Part shown: positions 42,144-50,963 of the stretch, piece by piece | Layout of the letters: each line of letters opens with the position of its first letter | How positions within the stretch are numbered: the stretch's first letter is position 1 | Origin: an uncultured Gemmiger sp. | Lineage (GTDB): Bacteria; Bacillota; Clostridia; Oscillospirales; Ruminococcaceae | NCBI GenBank assembly: GCA_944388105.1 | Contig: CALXHN010000003.1 | Coordinates: 1-61,351 of the forward strand | DNA: 61,351 bases | Direction: 5' to 3' | The notes under the pieces: generated by a model | Told to the model about the DNA's origin: nothing | Seen by the model: only the letters and a program-made list of their open reading frames with translations | Databases searched by the model: none | Program-made: the position numbers and the translations under genes

Positions 42144-43246
42144 TATCCGAAATATCCGGCGATCTCAGACATGCGGTCGCTTTGCACCACATGGAACGGA
42201 CAGCGTCGGTCGCACCGCCCGCATCCGATACAAGCATCCGCCTTGACAGACAGTTTCCGGTAATGTTCTCTTGCCATCCGGTCCCCGGCACGGGCCAGAT
42301 CATAATACTTGTTGACCAACCCAATGTCGATTCCTGCCGGACAGGGCTGGCAATGATTGCAGTAGACACAGCTGCCATATACCTCTTTTGGGGAGAAGTG
42401 GGCGATCATGGAATAATCCCGCTGCTCCCCATCCGCCTGCAGAAAGTTCAGCAGCTTTTTCAGATCCTGCATTCCTCGCACCCCGGGCAGTACCGTAAGT
42501 ACTCCCGGGCGGTCCATGGCGTATTGAAGGCATTGATCATGAGTCATGGCAGTGCCGAAGGGAGAAGTTGCCCCGTCCAGCAGCTTGCCGCCATGGAATG
42601 GCTTCATTACCGAAACACCGACACCCATGACCTGACAACGGCGCAGAAGGGCCGCCCGCTCATTCACGGTTCCAATGCCCAGTTCGTCGCCCTGTTCCAG
42701 ATCATAAGCCGGGTTCAAGGAAAACATCATCATATCCATTAGTCCGGTATCCAGCGCTTTTTGCGCCACCGCCGGTGTATGGGACGAAAATCCGATATGA
42801 CGCACAATCCCTTTCTGTTTGAGCTCCTTTATGTAATCAAGGACTCCGGATGCAAGGAGTTCTTCCAGATCCTTTTCCTCATCCACGCAATGCAGAAATC
42901 CAAAGTCCGCATAACTTGTGCCAAGGATTTTCATCTCCCATTCAAAGGTGCGTTGAATCTCCTCCAGGTCACGCGACCAGCCATATTCTCCCGCATCATT
43001 ATAGACAGCACCGAAATGAAGCTGGAAAAATACACGCTCCCTCTGACCGGCAATCGCCTTTCCGAAAGGAGCATATACGTTCGCGCCGCCCGCACACAAA
43101 TCAAAAAAGTTGATCCCGTTTTGAAGCGCAAGCCGCACGACCGCTTCGATTTCCTCTGCGGGGCTTTTTTGGATTCCTCCCATCCCCAGTCCCAGCACAC
43201 TGAATACTTCCCTGTTACTGCCATGGGGCAATCTGCGATATTCCAT
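42143..43246 (-). CDS. Aldo/keto reductase with two 4Fe-4S motifs
   Basis: A 367-residue protein. Residues 1-280 are an aldo/keto reductase barrel (GLGMGGIQKS, NFFDLCAG, GFSSHTPAVAQKAL). The C-terminal 80 residues carry CVYCNHCQPCPAGIDI and CIGCGRCDRRCPF, two ferredoxin-like clusters. This fused type is widespread in Clostridia; the physiological substrate is unknown. The ATG at 43244-43246 has AAAGGAGG upstream; a longer frame of 27 extra codons is less likely. Confidence 0.87.
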   Translation of the reverse strand: MEYRRLPHGSNREVFSVLGLGMGGIQKSPAEEIEAVVRLALQNGINFFDLCAGGANVYAPFGKAIAGQRERVFFQLHFGAVYNDAGEYGWSRDLEEIQRTFEWEMKILGTSYADFGFLHCVDEEKDLEELLASGVLDYIKELKQKGIVRHIGFSSHTPAVAQKALDTGLMDMMMFSLNPAYDLEQGDELGIGTVNERAALLRRCQVMGVGVSVMKPFHGGKLLDGATSPFGTAMTHDQCLQYAMDRPGVLTVLPGVRGMQDLKKLLNFLQADGEQRDYSMIAHFSPKEVYGSCVYCNHCQPCPAGIDIGLVNKYYDLARAGDRMAREHYRKLSVKADACIGCGRCDRRCPFHVVQSDRMSEIAGYFG

Positions 43247-43261
43247 CGATAAAGCCTCCTT

Positions 43262-43320
43262 TGACCTTTCGGTCACTGCTATGCTGTCCCTATTGTACCG
43301 GAGGCAACGGAAGAGTGGAA
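43262..43320 (-). promoter_or_regulatory. Candidate promoter and palindrome before the aldo/keto reductase
   Basis: Minus strand TTCCAC (43315-43320), 17-base spacer, TACAAT (43292-43297). Between it and the ribosome site lies the perfect palindrome TGACC-TTTC-GGTCA (43262-43275), a possible operator. Confidence 0.4.
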
Positions 43321-43362
43321 GAATCAATTGGATTGCACCGTATAATCTTATAGTTTACAGTC

Positions 43363-44652
43363 TCAGCAGCATCCATCGGTCATCATACGGATGATGGTTT
43401 TGTCTGTTTCCCGCATTCCTTCCCGGGCCAAGGCCCCGACATTTCGGATATTGTTCTCAACACCCTTTGTCACAATGCCGTCACCGCTGTAAAACTGGGT
43501 TCCATGGGCCTGCATCTCCATGCCAAGCAAACCGGCTTCCACCGCGGAGGCTATTTTTGCTGCACAGCTGGCCTTGGCTCCGTCGCAGATCATGCCAGAA
43601 TCCACCGCAATGGCATTTACAATGGTGTGAGAGATTTCATTATAGCGGCCACCATGCAGATAACATACGCCGGCCCCCGCGCCCACGCCGGCTGCCACAG
43701 CCCCGCAGAAGGCGCTTAGTTTTCCGATACCGGTCTTGATATGGATGGTCACAAGATTGGAGACAGCCAGAGCACGGTACAGCTGTGTCTGGGTTGCCCC
43801 CATCTGCTTGGCATAGACAACCACAGGCAGGGAGGCCGTCAACCCCTGGTTGCCGCTTCCGGAGTTGATCACGACTGGCAGTTCGCAGCCATTCATACGG
43901 GCATCCGATCCGGCCGCAGCCATTGCTTTGGCACGGTTATGGACCTCATCTCCATATGCCTGCAGAAGAATACTGCCGATGTTCGCTCCATAATCTCCAC
44001 GCAGGCCCTCTTGCGCAATAGCCATGTTATAGTCGATCTGCCTCTGCAAAGTCTGGCGCACATCATCCGGATCCAGCTGGTCTGCAAATGTAATGATATG
44101 TTCCACGCTCAGCAGACTCCGGTCGGTAAGTTTGGCGGACTGCTCTTCACTGCAGGGCAGATCCAGACTGACATGACCGTCTTTTTCCACATGGACCACA
44201 TTGGTATGGTCGCCTACCAGTCTGACCCGTGCTGTGTGGCCATCTCCTGCCACCGTGACATCAATATCCAGCAAAAAGCCGCTGCCAGATGTGGTAATCG
44301 TTATGGGCGTCCTGTCACGCCATGCCGAAATTGCCGGGATGTCCGCTTCGGTGATTTCGGCCAGCACTTCCAGCTCTTTGTCGGCGTTTCCGGCCACCAT
44401 TCCGGCCGCCACCGCTGCCTGTATCCCACGCAATCCACCTGTATGGGGAACCACCACACTTTTGACGTTCTTGATGATATTAGGGCTGACAGCCACCGTT
44501 ACCATCTTCGGTATGCACCCCAGCTCACGTCTTGCCAATGCCGCGGCATAAGCAAGGGCGATGGGTTCCGTGCATCCCATTGCAGGAACCAGTTCCTCCT
44601 GCAAAATGTTTACATACGCCTGATACAGATCACGGCTGAGAACTTCATTCAT
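43363..44652 (-). CDS. cyuA: L-cysteine desulfidase family protein (CyuA/YhaM)
   Basis: A 429-residue enzyme of the UPF0597 family, which breaks L-cysteine into pyruvate, ammonia and hydrogen sulfide using a 4Fe-4S cluster. Conserved cysteines are seen in VPAMGCTEPIALAYA near 26, in SGMICDGAKASC near 345, and the motif SGSGNQGLTASLPV. Length is typical. GGAGGAAGG precedes the ATG at 44650-44652. No cyuP transporter or cyuR regulator is adjacent, so it stands alone under its own promoter. Confidence 0.88.
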   Translation of the reverse strand: MNEVLSRDLYQAYVNILQEELVPAMGCTEPIALAYAAALARRELGCIPKMVTVAVSPNIIKNVKSVVVPHTGGLRGIQAAVAAGMVAGNADKELEVLAEITEADIPAISAWRDRTPITITTSGSGFLLDIDVTVAGDGHTARVRLVGDHTNVVHVEKDGHVSLDLPCSEEQSAKLTDRSLLSVEHIITFADQLDPDDVRQTLQRQIDYNMAIAQEGLRGDYGANIGSILLQAYGDEVHNRAKAMAAAGSDARMNGCELPVVINSGSGNQGLTASLPVVVYAKQMGATQTQLYRALAVSNLVTIHIKTGIGKLSAFCGAVAAGVGAGAGVCYLHGGRYNEISHTIVNAIAVDSGMICDGAKASCAAKIASAVEAGLLGMEMQAHGTQFYSGDGIVTKGVENNIRNVGALAREGMRETDKTIIRMMTDGCC

Positions 44653-44685
44653 TTTCCTTCCTCCCGGCTATCCTGTTTGGGCGAC

Positions 44686-44714
44686 ATTATACTACACCCA
44701 TCCCAAAAAATCAA
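44686..44714 (-). promoter_or_regulatory. Promoter of cyuA
   Basis: Minus strand TTGATT (44709-44714), 17-base spacer, TATAAT (44686-44691). Confidence 0.75.
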
Positions 44715-44723
44715 AATACATCT

Positions 44724-44751
44724 TTGCCGCAACAGCAAAAGGTTGTATAAT
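44724..44751 (+). promoter_or_regulatory. Promoter of rarA
   Basis: TTGCCG (44724-44729), 16-base spacer, TATAAT (44746-44751). Its -35 lies nine bases from the cyuA -35, back to back. Confidence 0.75.
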
Positions 44752-44791
44752 ATCAGTGAGATAGTACTGTGTTCGTTGGGAGGAAAGCGCC

Positions 44792-46114
44792 GTGGAACAG
44801 ACCACACTCTTTGAACAAACCACACCCCAGCCATTGGCGGCACGTCTTCGGCCACGAACTTTGGAAGAGTATGTGGGACAGACACACCTTTTGGGCTCTG
44901 GCAAGGTATTGCGGCGCCTGATTGAAAGCGATCAGATCTCCTCCATGATTTTTTGGGGACCGCCGGGCGTGGGGAAAACCACATTGGCCCGTATCATTGC
45001 CAATCGGACCAAGGCAGCCTTTATCGATTTTTCGGCAGTGACCAGCGGGATTAAAGAGATCCGGACCGTTATGCAGCAGGCAGAGGACAACCGTCGTTTT
45101 GGAGAAAAGACAATCCTCTTCGTAGATGAGATTCATCGCTTCAACAAAGCACAGCAGGACGCGTTCCTCCCCTTCGTGGAAAAAGGCAGCATTATTTTGA
45201 TTGGTGCCACCACGGAGAATCCTTCCTTTGAAATCAATGGCGCTTTGCTTTCCCGCTGCAAAGTGTTTGTTCTGCAGGCACTGAAAACCGAGGATCTGGT
45301 TCTTCTTTTGCAGCGTGCACTGAAAGATGAGCGCGGATTCGGGAAGCAAACGATTCACATTGAGCCGGATATGCTGGAAGCTCTGGCCGTTTTTGCCAAC
45401 GGGGATGCCCGCACGGCCCTTTCCACCCTGGAAATGGTGGTTCTGAATGGCGAGGTCAACTCTGACGGCAGTGTTACGGTCAGCAAAGAAACGCTGGAAC
45501 AGTGCACGGAGAAGAAATCTCTTCTGTATGACAAGCACGGTGAAGAGCACTATAATCTGATTTCGGCACTGCATAAATCCATGCGTAATTCCGACCCGGA
45601 CGCAGCCGTCTATTGGCTGGCCCGCATGCTGGAAGCCGGTGAAGATCCCTTGTATGTGGCACGCCGTGTGATCCGTTTTGCCAGCGAGGATGTGGGGCTG
45701 GCCGATCCGCGTGCCCTGGAGCAGGCTGTGGCAGCGTATCAGGCCTGTCATTTTCTTGGCATGCCGGAATGTACGGTTCATCTCACCCAAGCTGTTGTTT
45801 ACATGGCCATGGCACCCAAATCCAACGCGCTTTACAAGGCTTATGAACACGCCAAAACAGATGCTGTCCGGCAATTGGCCGAACCCGTGCCTTTGATTAT
45901 TCGCAATGCGCCCACCCGGCTGATGAAAAATCTGGACTACGGCAAGGGATATCGATATGCCCATAATGAACCGGATAAGCTTACAAGCATGCAGTGCTTA
46001 CCGGACAGTTTGCTTGGCCGGGAATACTATGAGCCCACCGAAGAAGGTCTGGAAAGCCGGTATAAGGCCCGTCTTGCCCAAATCAAAGAATGGAAAAAGG
46101 AACACAGTAAATAA
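44792..46114 (+). CDS. rarA: Replication-associated recombination protein RarA (MgsA)
   Basis: A 440-residue AAA+ ATPase related to clamp-loader subunits that acts at stalled replication forks. It shows PLAARLRPRTLEEYVGQ, Walker A GPPGVGKTT near 56, Walker B DEIHRFNKAQQDAFLP, sensor ATTENPSFE and the C-terminal YWLARMLEAGEDPLY domain. GTG at 44792 is the start, with GGGAGGAAAG upstream. Length and motifs are complete. Single-gene unit ended by a hairpin. Confidence 0.94.
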   Translation: MEQTTLFEQTTPQPLAARLRPRTLEEYVGQTHLLGSGKVLRRLIESDQISSMIFWGPPGVGKTTLARIIANRTKAAFIDFSAVTSGIKEIRTVMQQAEDNRRFGEKTILFVDEIHRFNKAQQDAFLPFVEKGSIILIGATTENPSFEINGALLSRCKVFVLQALKTEDLVLLLQRALKDERGFGKQTIHIEPDMLEALAVFANGDARTALSTLEMVVLNGEVNSDGSVTVSKETLEQCTEKKSLLYDKHGEEHYNLISALHKSMRNSDPDAAVYWLARMLEAGEDPLYVARRVIRFASEDVGLADPRALEQAVAAYQACHFLGMPECTVHLTQAVVYMAMAPKSNALYKAYEHAKTDAVRQLAEPVPLIIRNAPTRLMKNLDYGKGYRYAHNEPDKLTSMQCLPDSLLGREYYEPTEEGLESRYKARLAQIKEWKKEHSK

Positions 46115-46131
46115 ACGTTGGCCATAACAAT

Positions 46132-46173
46132 AACACAGCCCCCGTGCAGGTATTGCTGCATGGGGGCTGTGTT
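46132..46173. terminator. Hairpin between rarA and the DUF4340 gene
   Basis: AACACAGCCCCC (46132-46143) pairs with GGGGGCTGTGTT (46162-46173), with a smaller stem in the loop. T-runs are poor on both sides. It lies between convergent genes. Confidence 0.65.
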
Positions 46174-46190
46174 AGTATGGATGCAATCAA

Positions 46191-47270
46191 TCAGGAGGCA
46201 GAGCTGGCGTAATCATCTTCACCGCCAACAGGATTTTCAGCAATGATATCATCACTGTCTGAATCTGCCGTTTCTTCGGTAGCGGCCTTCAGGGTGTCTT
46301 TGGTGTAGGCAAAGGCAGAGAGATGGTCTGCGTTCACTTCATAAACCACCCCAGCCGTATGACTGGAGCGCATATAGCACACACTGCTGTCCGCATCCGA
46401 AACGTTGCCGAAGCTGCAGGTGATGGTGGTACCATCGCTACCGGTTACGGTCACCACCGCCTGAGGCTCATCAAGACCATACACACTGTCGCTGTCCGGG
46501 TGCGTGATAGTCATTTCAGACTCCATATCGCAGATGGTTGCGGCCATCTTCTCCACGACATCCTGATCCACCGCATAGTTCGGATCATCTGTCAGCGTCC
46601 AGGTATCATCCGTTTTGGTGAAATTCAAGATCTCGCCAGAAGTTTCCAATGTGAGCCCGGTCACATCATCCGATTCCAGGGTGGTGATGTCCTGCGCTTC
46701 GTACAGGTCTTGCGGTGTTTTGATCAGATCGGACAAATCAGATTTGTCGATGGTATAGATGTGGTCGTTCCAGCTGACCTTGGCGTAGTACGCTTCCGTA
46801 ATGGAATTCTCAGCTCCGATGGTCACTGTATATACCCCGGAAGCCGTCTCGCCGGTAGCAGTTTCGGACGAAGCCGTCTCTGCCGAAGCAATGTCTGCTC
46901 CGGCCGTTCCCAGGGTAAAGACCATAGTCGGTTCATCCAGCCCCATGTCCTCGGTCTCGGTGCCTGCGCCAAGATCCCGGGCGGCTTTCAGACCAGCATA
47001 ATCTTCAACCAGGGAGGCAGCCGTATCCTGATCCAGCGGCAGAGTGGGATCCTGTTCCAGATACCAGTTTTCATCCTCGTCCTGCAGCAGCGTTTCTTCC
47101 GTTTCCGCATTGCGGTAGGCCAGAGCCGTTACAGAGGCAGAGTCAAAATCGAATAAAGCTACACTGTCGTCTGTATCTTCGTCCAGGTTGTTTAAAAGGA
47201 CCAGTGCCACTCCCAGAACAATCACGACAGCGACCAGAATCAGCAACGGCAGATATTTTTTTGTTTTCAT
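46191..47270 (-). CDS. DUF4340 membrane-anchored protein
   Basis: A 359-residue protein: a basic start (MKTKKYLPL), one membrane segment (about 6-28) and a large extracellular part with two similar DUF4340-like units, each with a Leu-Thr/Trp pattern (ENWYLEQDPTLPLDQDTAAS; DTWTLTDDPNYAVDQDVVEK). The last 30 residues are acidic. DUF4340 genes often follow GldG-type genes. ATG at 47268-47270 has GAGG nine bases upstream; an ATG five codons earlier overlaps the gldG stop. An Ala/Ser/Glu/Thr-rich stretch near 130-150 is low complexity. Function unknown. Confidence 0.82.
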   Translation of the reverse strand: MKTKKYLPLLILVAVVIVLGVALVLLNNLDEDTDDSVALFDFDSASVTALAYRNAETEETLLQDEDENWYLEQDPTLPLDQDTAASLVEDYAGLKAARDLGAGTETEDMGLDEPTMVFTLGTAGADIASAETASSETATGETASGVYTVTIGAENSITEAYYAKVSWNDHIYTIDKSDLSDLIKTPQDLYEAQDITTLESDDVTGLTLETSGEILNFTKTDDTWTLTDDPNYAVDQDVVEKMAATICDMESEMTITHPDSDSVYGLDEPQAVVTVTGSDGTTITCSFGNVSDADSSVCYMRSSHTAGVVYEVNADHLSAFAYTKDTLKAATEETADSDSDDIIAENPVGGEDDYASSAS

Positions 47271-47284
47271 GGACAGATACCTCA

Positions 47285-48781
47285 TTAACGACGGCGACGC
47301 ATTACACTGATGAAAATGCCAGCCAGCAGGAAAGCCAGCGGAATGATGAAGACGAACAGAACGCCCAAAGGCGCGACCAGTCCGCTGGGCACGGTCAGGG
47401 TCTCCGCATTCATGCTCTTGGCGTCAATGACTACGTTGTTCTTTTCCCCATTCATCCAGTTCACAATGCTGCCAAGCAGCTGCGCATTACCGCCGGATAC
47501 AGCCGAATTGATTTCATCCAGGAAAATATTGCCGCAGTTGATCCAGACAAGTTTGGCTCCGGTGGATTCGTCTTCAGCTGCCACAGCCAGATCAAAGCTG
47601 CCCGTGGGGTCGTTGTCACCTTTTTGAAGTACAGTGGCCGTTGCGTAGTCCAGCATGGAATAGGCTTCATCCGAGGTGGAAAGCAAAGAGGTGTGGCTCA
47701 GTGTGGATTCAGTTTCTGCTGTCTCCTCCGTCTGCGTGCTGTCGTCCTCTTCGACCGTAACAATTCCCTGGGCGGTGGGCGCAAAGACAAACATGCCGTC
47801 CGTCAGGCCAGAGGTAATGGTGTTGGTTTTGACATTGGGCAGCAGGTAGGTACCCGCATACCGGTAGGCATAGTAGTTGGGATCTGTTTCTACCAGAAGT
47901 CCAGCCTGACGTTCCATTCCGTATTCCGCCAGCACCGCATCCAAATTGGGCGTCTCATACAACAGGCTGGTGGCCACAATGACCTTGCCGCCGTTAGCCA
48001 GATAGCCTCGCAGTGCATCGGCGTCCAACTCGCTGAAATCCGCCTGCGGCACATTAATGATCAGTGCATCCGCATCTTCAGGAATTTCTCCCGTGTTCAG
48101 ATTCAAGTCGGTTACCGTCACACCCGCGTTGGAAAGTGTATCGGTGAAATCGCTGCCGAGAGAGCTTTCACCATGGCCGGTCAGGGCGTACATGGTGTAA
48201 GAATTTTCTCGGGTGACCTGTGCAATGGCCGTGGTCAGTGCATTTTCAGCCGCAAAGTCCACTGTATAAGAGTAGCTGTCCGAGTAATTGTACTCGTACA
48301 TATCACTGTGATCCACAAGCACATGGTTGTCGCCGCATACAAGGATCACACTGTTGGTGCTGGCATCACCGGCATCGTACTGATCGGCAAAGGTGGGATA
48401 CAGGGCCGGATCGCGCTGCTGCCAGCTGAAATGGGAACTTTCACCCGCATAACGGTCCAGAATACGGCTGACGTTTGTGTCCTCGTTACCGGTTTCCGCC
48501 AGATAGTAAGCGGTCACATCCTTATCCAGCGATTTCATCATGCTGACGGTCGTCTCGCTCAGCGTGAACATCTGTCCGGTGGATATATCAAATTCCGTAT
48601 ATTTGGTCGGGATGGCATTGACCACAAGGTTCAGAAGGATTACGACCACCAGAACAATGGCCGCCAAAGCGCTGGCGTAGGCACCGGAATGCAGCATCCG
48701 GCGCCGGCTCACGCGCTGCGCCTCTGTGGGCTGCGCGGCCGGCGTGTGACCGGAGGGCTTTTTGCCGAATTTGAATTTCAT
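47285..48781 (-). CDS. GldG-family ABC transporter auxiliary protein
   Basis: A 498-residue protein with membrane segments at about 36-57 and 470-492 and a large outer domain between. STGQMFTLSETTVSMMKSL and YALTGHGESSLGSDF are typical of GldG/ABC_transp_aux proteins. A Thr/Glu-rich insert lies near 345-370. It is encoded after the permease and ATPase, 19 bp from the permease gene, so the four proteins probably form one complex. In other bacteria related systems serve gliding or cell-envelope export; the role in Clostridia is unknown. Confidence 0.87.
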   Translation of the reverse strand: MKFKFGKKPSGHTPAAQPTEAQRVSRRRMLHSGAYASALAAIVLVVVILLNLVVNAIPTKYTEFDISTGQMFTLSETTVSMMKSLDKDVTAYYLAETGNEDTNVSRILDRYAGESSHFSWQQRDPALYPTFADQYDAGDASTNSVILVCGDNHVLVDHSDMYEYNYSDSYSYTVDFAAENALTTAIAQVTRENSYTMYALTGHGESSLGSDFTDTLSNAGVTVTDLNLNTGEIPEDADALIINVPQADFSELDADALRGYLANGGKVIVATSLLYETPNLDAVLAEYGMERQAGLLVETDPNYYAYRYAGTYLLPNVKTNTITSGLTDGMFVFAPTAQGIVTVEEDDSTQTEETAETESTLSHTSLLSTSDEAYSMLDYATATVLQKGDNDPTGSFDLAVAAEDESTGAKLVWINCGNIFLDEINSAVSGGNAQLLGSIVNWMNGEKNNVVIDAKSMNAETLTVPSGLVAPLGVLFVFIIPLAFLLAGIFISVMRRRR

Positions 48782-48800
48782 ATTCAGGAACCCTCCTTTC

Positions 48801-49664
48801 TCAGTTCCAGCGGCGCCGTTCCAGCGCCTGACCGGTCAGGAACAGAAACAGCCCGATGACCGACAGATAATAAACCACAGTAGACAAGCTGAACATTCCG
48901 CCTACAAAAGTCTCAAAAGGATTGAAAAGTGCCAATGCATCCAGCGCACGATTGAATGCGCTCAGAAGCCATGCAGGACGCAGTTGGAACAAAAGAATCA
49001 GGATCACAGCACCGCCACAGAAAACACCGCTGCCGATGGTGACACTTTTACACACCAACCCGATCAGTACCGCCGCCACAGCCAGTACGATGCAAAACAC
49101 AATAAAAGCAAGTGTATTGCCGGAGGTGAAAAGAGACTGAACACTCTCCATCAGGTAGGCCACCAGAAGTACGCCGAAAGTGGCCAGGTAGGCGATGATC
49201 TGGTTTTCGGTCAGGACAGAAATAAAGGTACCAACCGCAATGCAGGAAGCTCCCAGCAGAAAATAAGCAAACAAAGTGGCGTATGCGCTCGTCAGAGAGA
49301 CCGTTCCAAAGAAGGTCAGGATCAGCGGCATCACGCAGGCCACCGCCATAGGAACGGCAAAGACCACCAGCTGGGCCAGATATTTGCCCCATACGATTTC
49401 CGGAATTGTCACAGGACTGGTCAGAAGCAGCTGATCCGTCTTATTGCGCCGTTCATCCGCAAAACTGCGCATGGACAGTGCCGGCAATACAAACAGCATC
49501 ACCAATGTAGTGGAGTACAGGATAATGGAAAAATCAGATGTGCCGTAGATGAGACAGTTGGCGCTGTAATACAGACCGATGAAAGCCAGAATAACCGCAA
49601 TGACCACATATCCGATCATACTGGTAAAATAGCTCTTGGTTTCACGTTTGAAGATAGCCAGCAT
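48801..49664 (-). CDS. ABC-2 type permease (GldF-like)
   Basis: A 287-residue permease with six hydrophobic segments, starting MLAIFKRETKSYFTSMIGY and containing LPALSMRSFADERRNKTDQL, a signature of GldF/NosY-like ABC-2 permeases. Three bases separate the ATPase stop from its ATG, with GGAGGGGG upstream, so translation is coupled. It pairs with the ATPase at 49668-50756. Confidence 0.88.
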   Translation of the reverse strand: MLAIFKRETKSYFTSMIGYVVIAVILAFIGLYYSANCLIYGTSDFSIILYSTTLVMLFVLPALSMRSFADERRNKTDQLLLTSPVTIPEIVWGKYLAQLVVFAVPMAVACVMPLILTFFGTVSLTSAYATLFAYFLLGASCIAVGTFISVLTENQIIAYLATFGVLLVAYLMESVQSLFTSGNTLAFIVFCIVLAVAAVLIGLVCKSVTIGSGVFCGGAVILILLFQLRPAWLLSAFNRALDALALFNPFETFVGGMFSLSTVVYYLSVIGLFLFLTGQALERRRWN

Positions 49665-49667
49665 CGC

Positions 49668-50756
49668 TCAGTCCCCCTCCTTTTCGTCCGGCGCGGTTTC
49701 TTCCCCCGGGGCTTCCGGCTCCGAGGAGGGCTCGGATGCATCGGTGTTCAATGCCGTTGCTGTCTGCGGTTCCGACATCTGTCCATCGACCGGTTGTTCC
49801 TCTGCTTCGGCGTCCGCTGTGTGGTCGCTTTCGGTCAGCTGCAGGAATACATCCTCCAGACTCAGATTCTGACTGCTCAGGCTCAGCACCGGACAGCCGG
49901 CTGCAGCCAGTGCTGCAGAGAGCGCTGCGCGAAGGTCGGTCCCTTCTGTGCTGGAAGCCGTAAAACTGACTTCGTCGCCCTTTTCGGCGGTCACACGGAT
50001 ATCGGTCAGGCCGGGAACACCGCCGGCCGCCTTCAGGACAGCATCCTTGTTTCCCTGTGCCGTGGCGGAAATCACGCCCTTGGCAGCCAGCCGTGCCGCC
50101 AGCTCTTCGGGTGTGCCCTGTGCCGCCAGTTTGCCGCCAGAGATGATCAGAACACGGTCACAAACGGTTTGTACTTCACTCAGAATATGACTGGACAGAA
50201 TCACCGTATGGTTTTTTCCCAGATCATGGATCAGGGAACGGATCTCAATCATCTGCGCCGGGTCCAGACCAACGGTTGGTTCGTCCAGAATAATGATGTC
50301 CGGATTTCCCAGCAGCGCGGCCGCTACGCCCACGCGCTGGCGATACCCTTTGGACAGGTTGCGGATCAGACGCGTCTGCATTTCCTGCAGTCCGGCCCGC
50401 TCGGAAGCTTTTGCCACATCGGCTGCACGAGCAGCTTTCTTCTTCACGCCTTTGAGTTCTGCCACAAAGTTCAGGTATTCCCGCACCGTCATATCGGTGT
50501 ACAGCGGCGGCAGTTCCGGCAGATACCCAATGCAGGCTTTTGCCGCCTGCGGTTCCTCCTGGATGTCGTGGCCGTTAATAGTAACGGTACCGCTGGTGGG
50601 CGAAAGATACCCGGTGATGACGTTCATGGTGGTGGATTTGCCTGCGCCGTTAGGTCCCAGAAGGCCGTAAATGCAGCCGTCATCCACTGTGAAGCTGATG
50701 TCATCGACCGCCACATGCGAACCATATCGCTTTGTCAGATGGCTGACTTCGATCAA
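49668..50756 (-). CDS. ABC transporter ATPase (GldA-like) with acidic tail
   Basis: A 362-residue ATPase. Walker A is in LLGPNGAGKST near 38, the signature is LSKGYRQRVGVA, Walker B is IIILDEPTVGLDP, and a switch histidine lies in LSSHIL. After the ATPase and a C-terminal regulatory-like domain (about 215-310), the last 50 residues are acidic, rich in Glu, Asp, Pro and Ser (DAEAEEQPVDG). The start is TTG at 50754-50756, with GGAG eight bases upstream; a GTG three codons earlier is too close to the site. First gene of the four-gene Gld-like operon. Confidence 0.88.
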   Translation of the reverse strand: MIEVSHLTKRYGSHVAVDDISFTVDDGCIYGLLGPNGAGKSTTMNVITGYLSPTSGTVTINGHDIQEEPQAAKACIGYLPELPPLYTDMTVREYLNFVAELKGVKKKAARAADVAKASERAGLQEMQTRLIRNLSKGYRQRVGVAAALLGNPDIIILDEPTVGLDPAQMIEIRSLIHDLGKNHTVILSSHILSEVQTVCDRVLIISGGKLAAQGTPEELAARLAAKGVISATAQGNKDAVLKAAGGVPGLTDIRVTAEKGDEVSFTASSTEGTDLRAALSAALAAAGCPVLSLSSQNLSLEDVFLQLTESDHTADAEAEEQPVDGQMSEPQTATALNTDASEPSSEPEAPGEETAPDEKEGD

Positions 50757-50816
50757 GATGCACACTCCCCTTTTTATTTTTTCAGGCGTTGCCGCCCGTC
50801 CGGATGTCCGTTTGTG

Positions 50817-50822
50817 ATTATA
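50817..50822 (-). promoter_or_regulatory. Candidate -10 box of the Gld-like operon
   Basis: TATAAT on the minus strand, about 60 bp before the ATPase start. No convincing -35 is seen 16-18 bases away. Confidence 0.35.
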
Positions 50823-50890
50823 GGCCTATTTTGTGAAAATTGTGGGATAGAGTTTTGAATATCTGTGAAAATCCGGTTCCTGCACCTTTC

Positions 50891-50939
50891 CAAAATAAAA
50901 CCCGGGAGAGAACCAGCCATTTCGGCGGTTTTCTCCCGG
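50891..50939 (-). terminator. Intrinsic terminator after coaBC
   Basis: Minus strand CCGGGAGA-AAACC-GCC pairs with GGC-TGGTT-CTCTCCCGG (50902-50939), then TTTTATTTTG. Long, strong hairpin. Confidence 0.85.
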
Positions 50940-50963
50940 ATTGTGTTGTGATGATCGGGCGGC

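Noticed and set aside
44753..45964. A 403-codon minus-strand frame opposite rarA.
   Set aside because: Antisense shadow; it covers the rarA promoter and Walker motifs.
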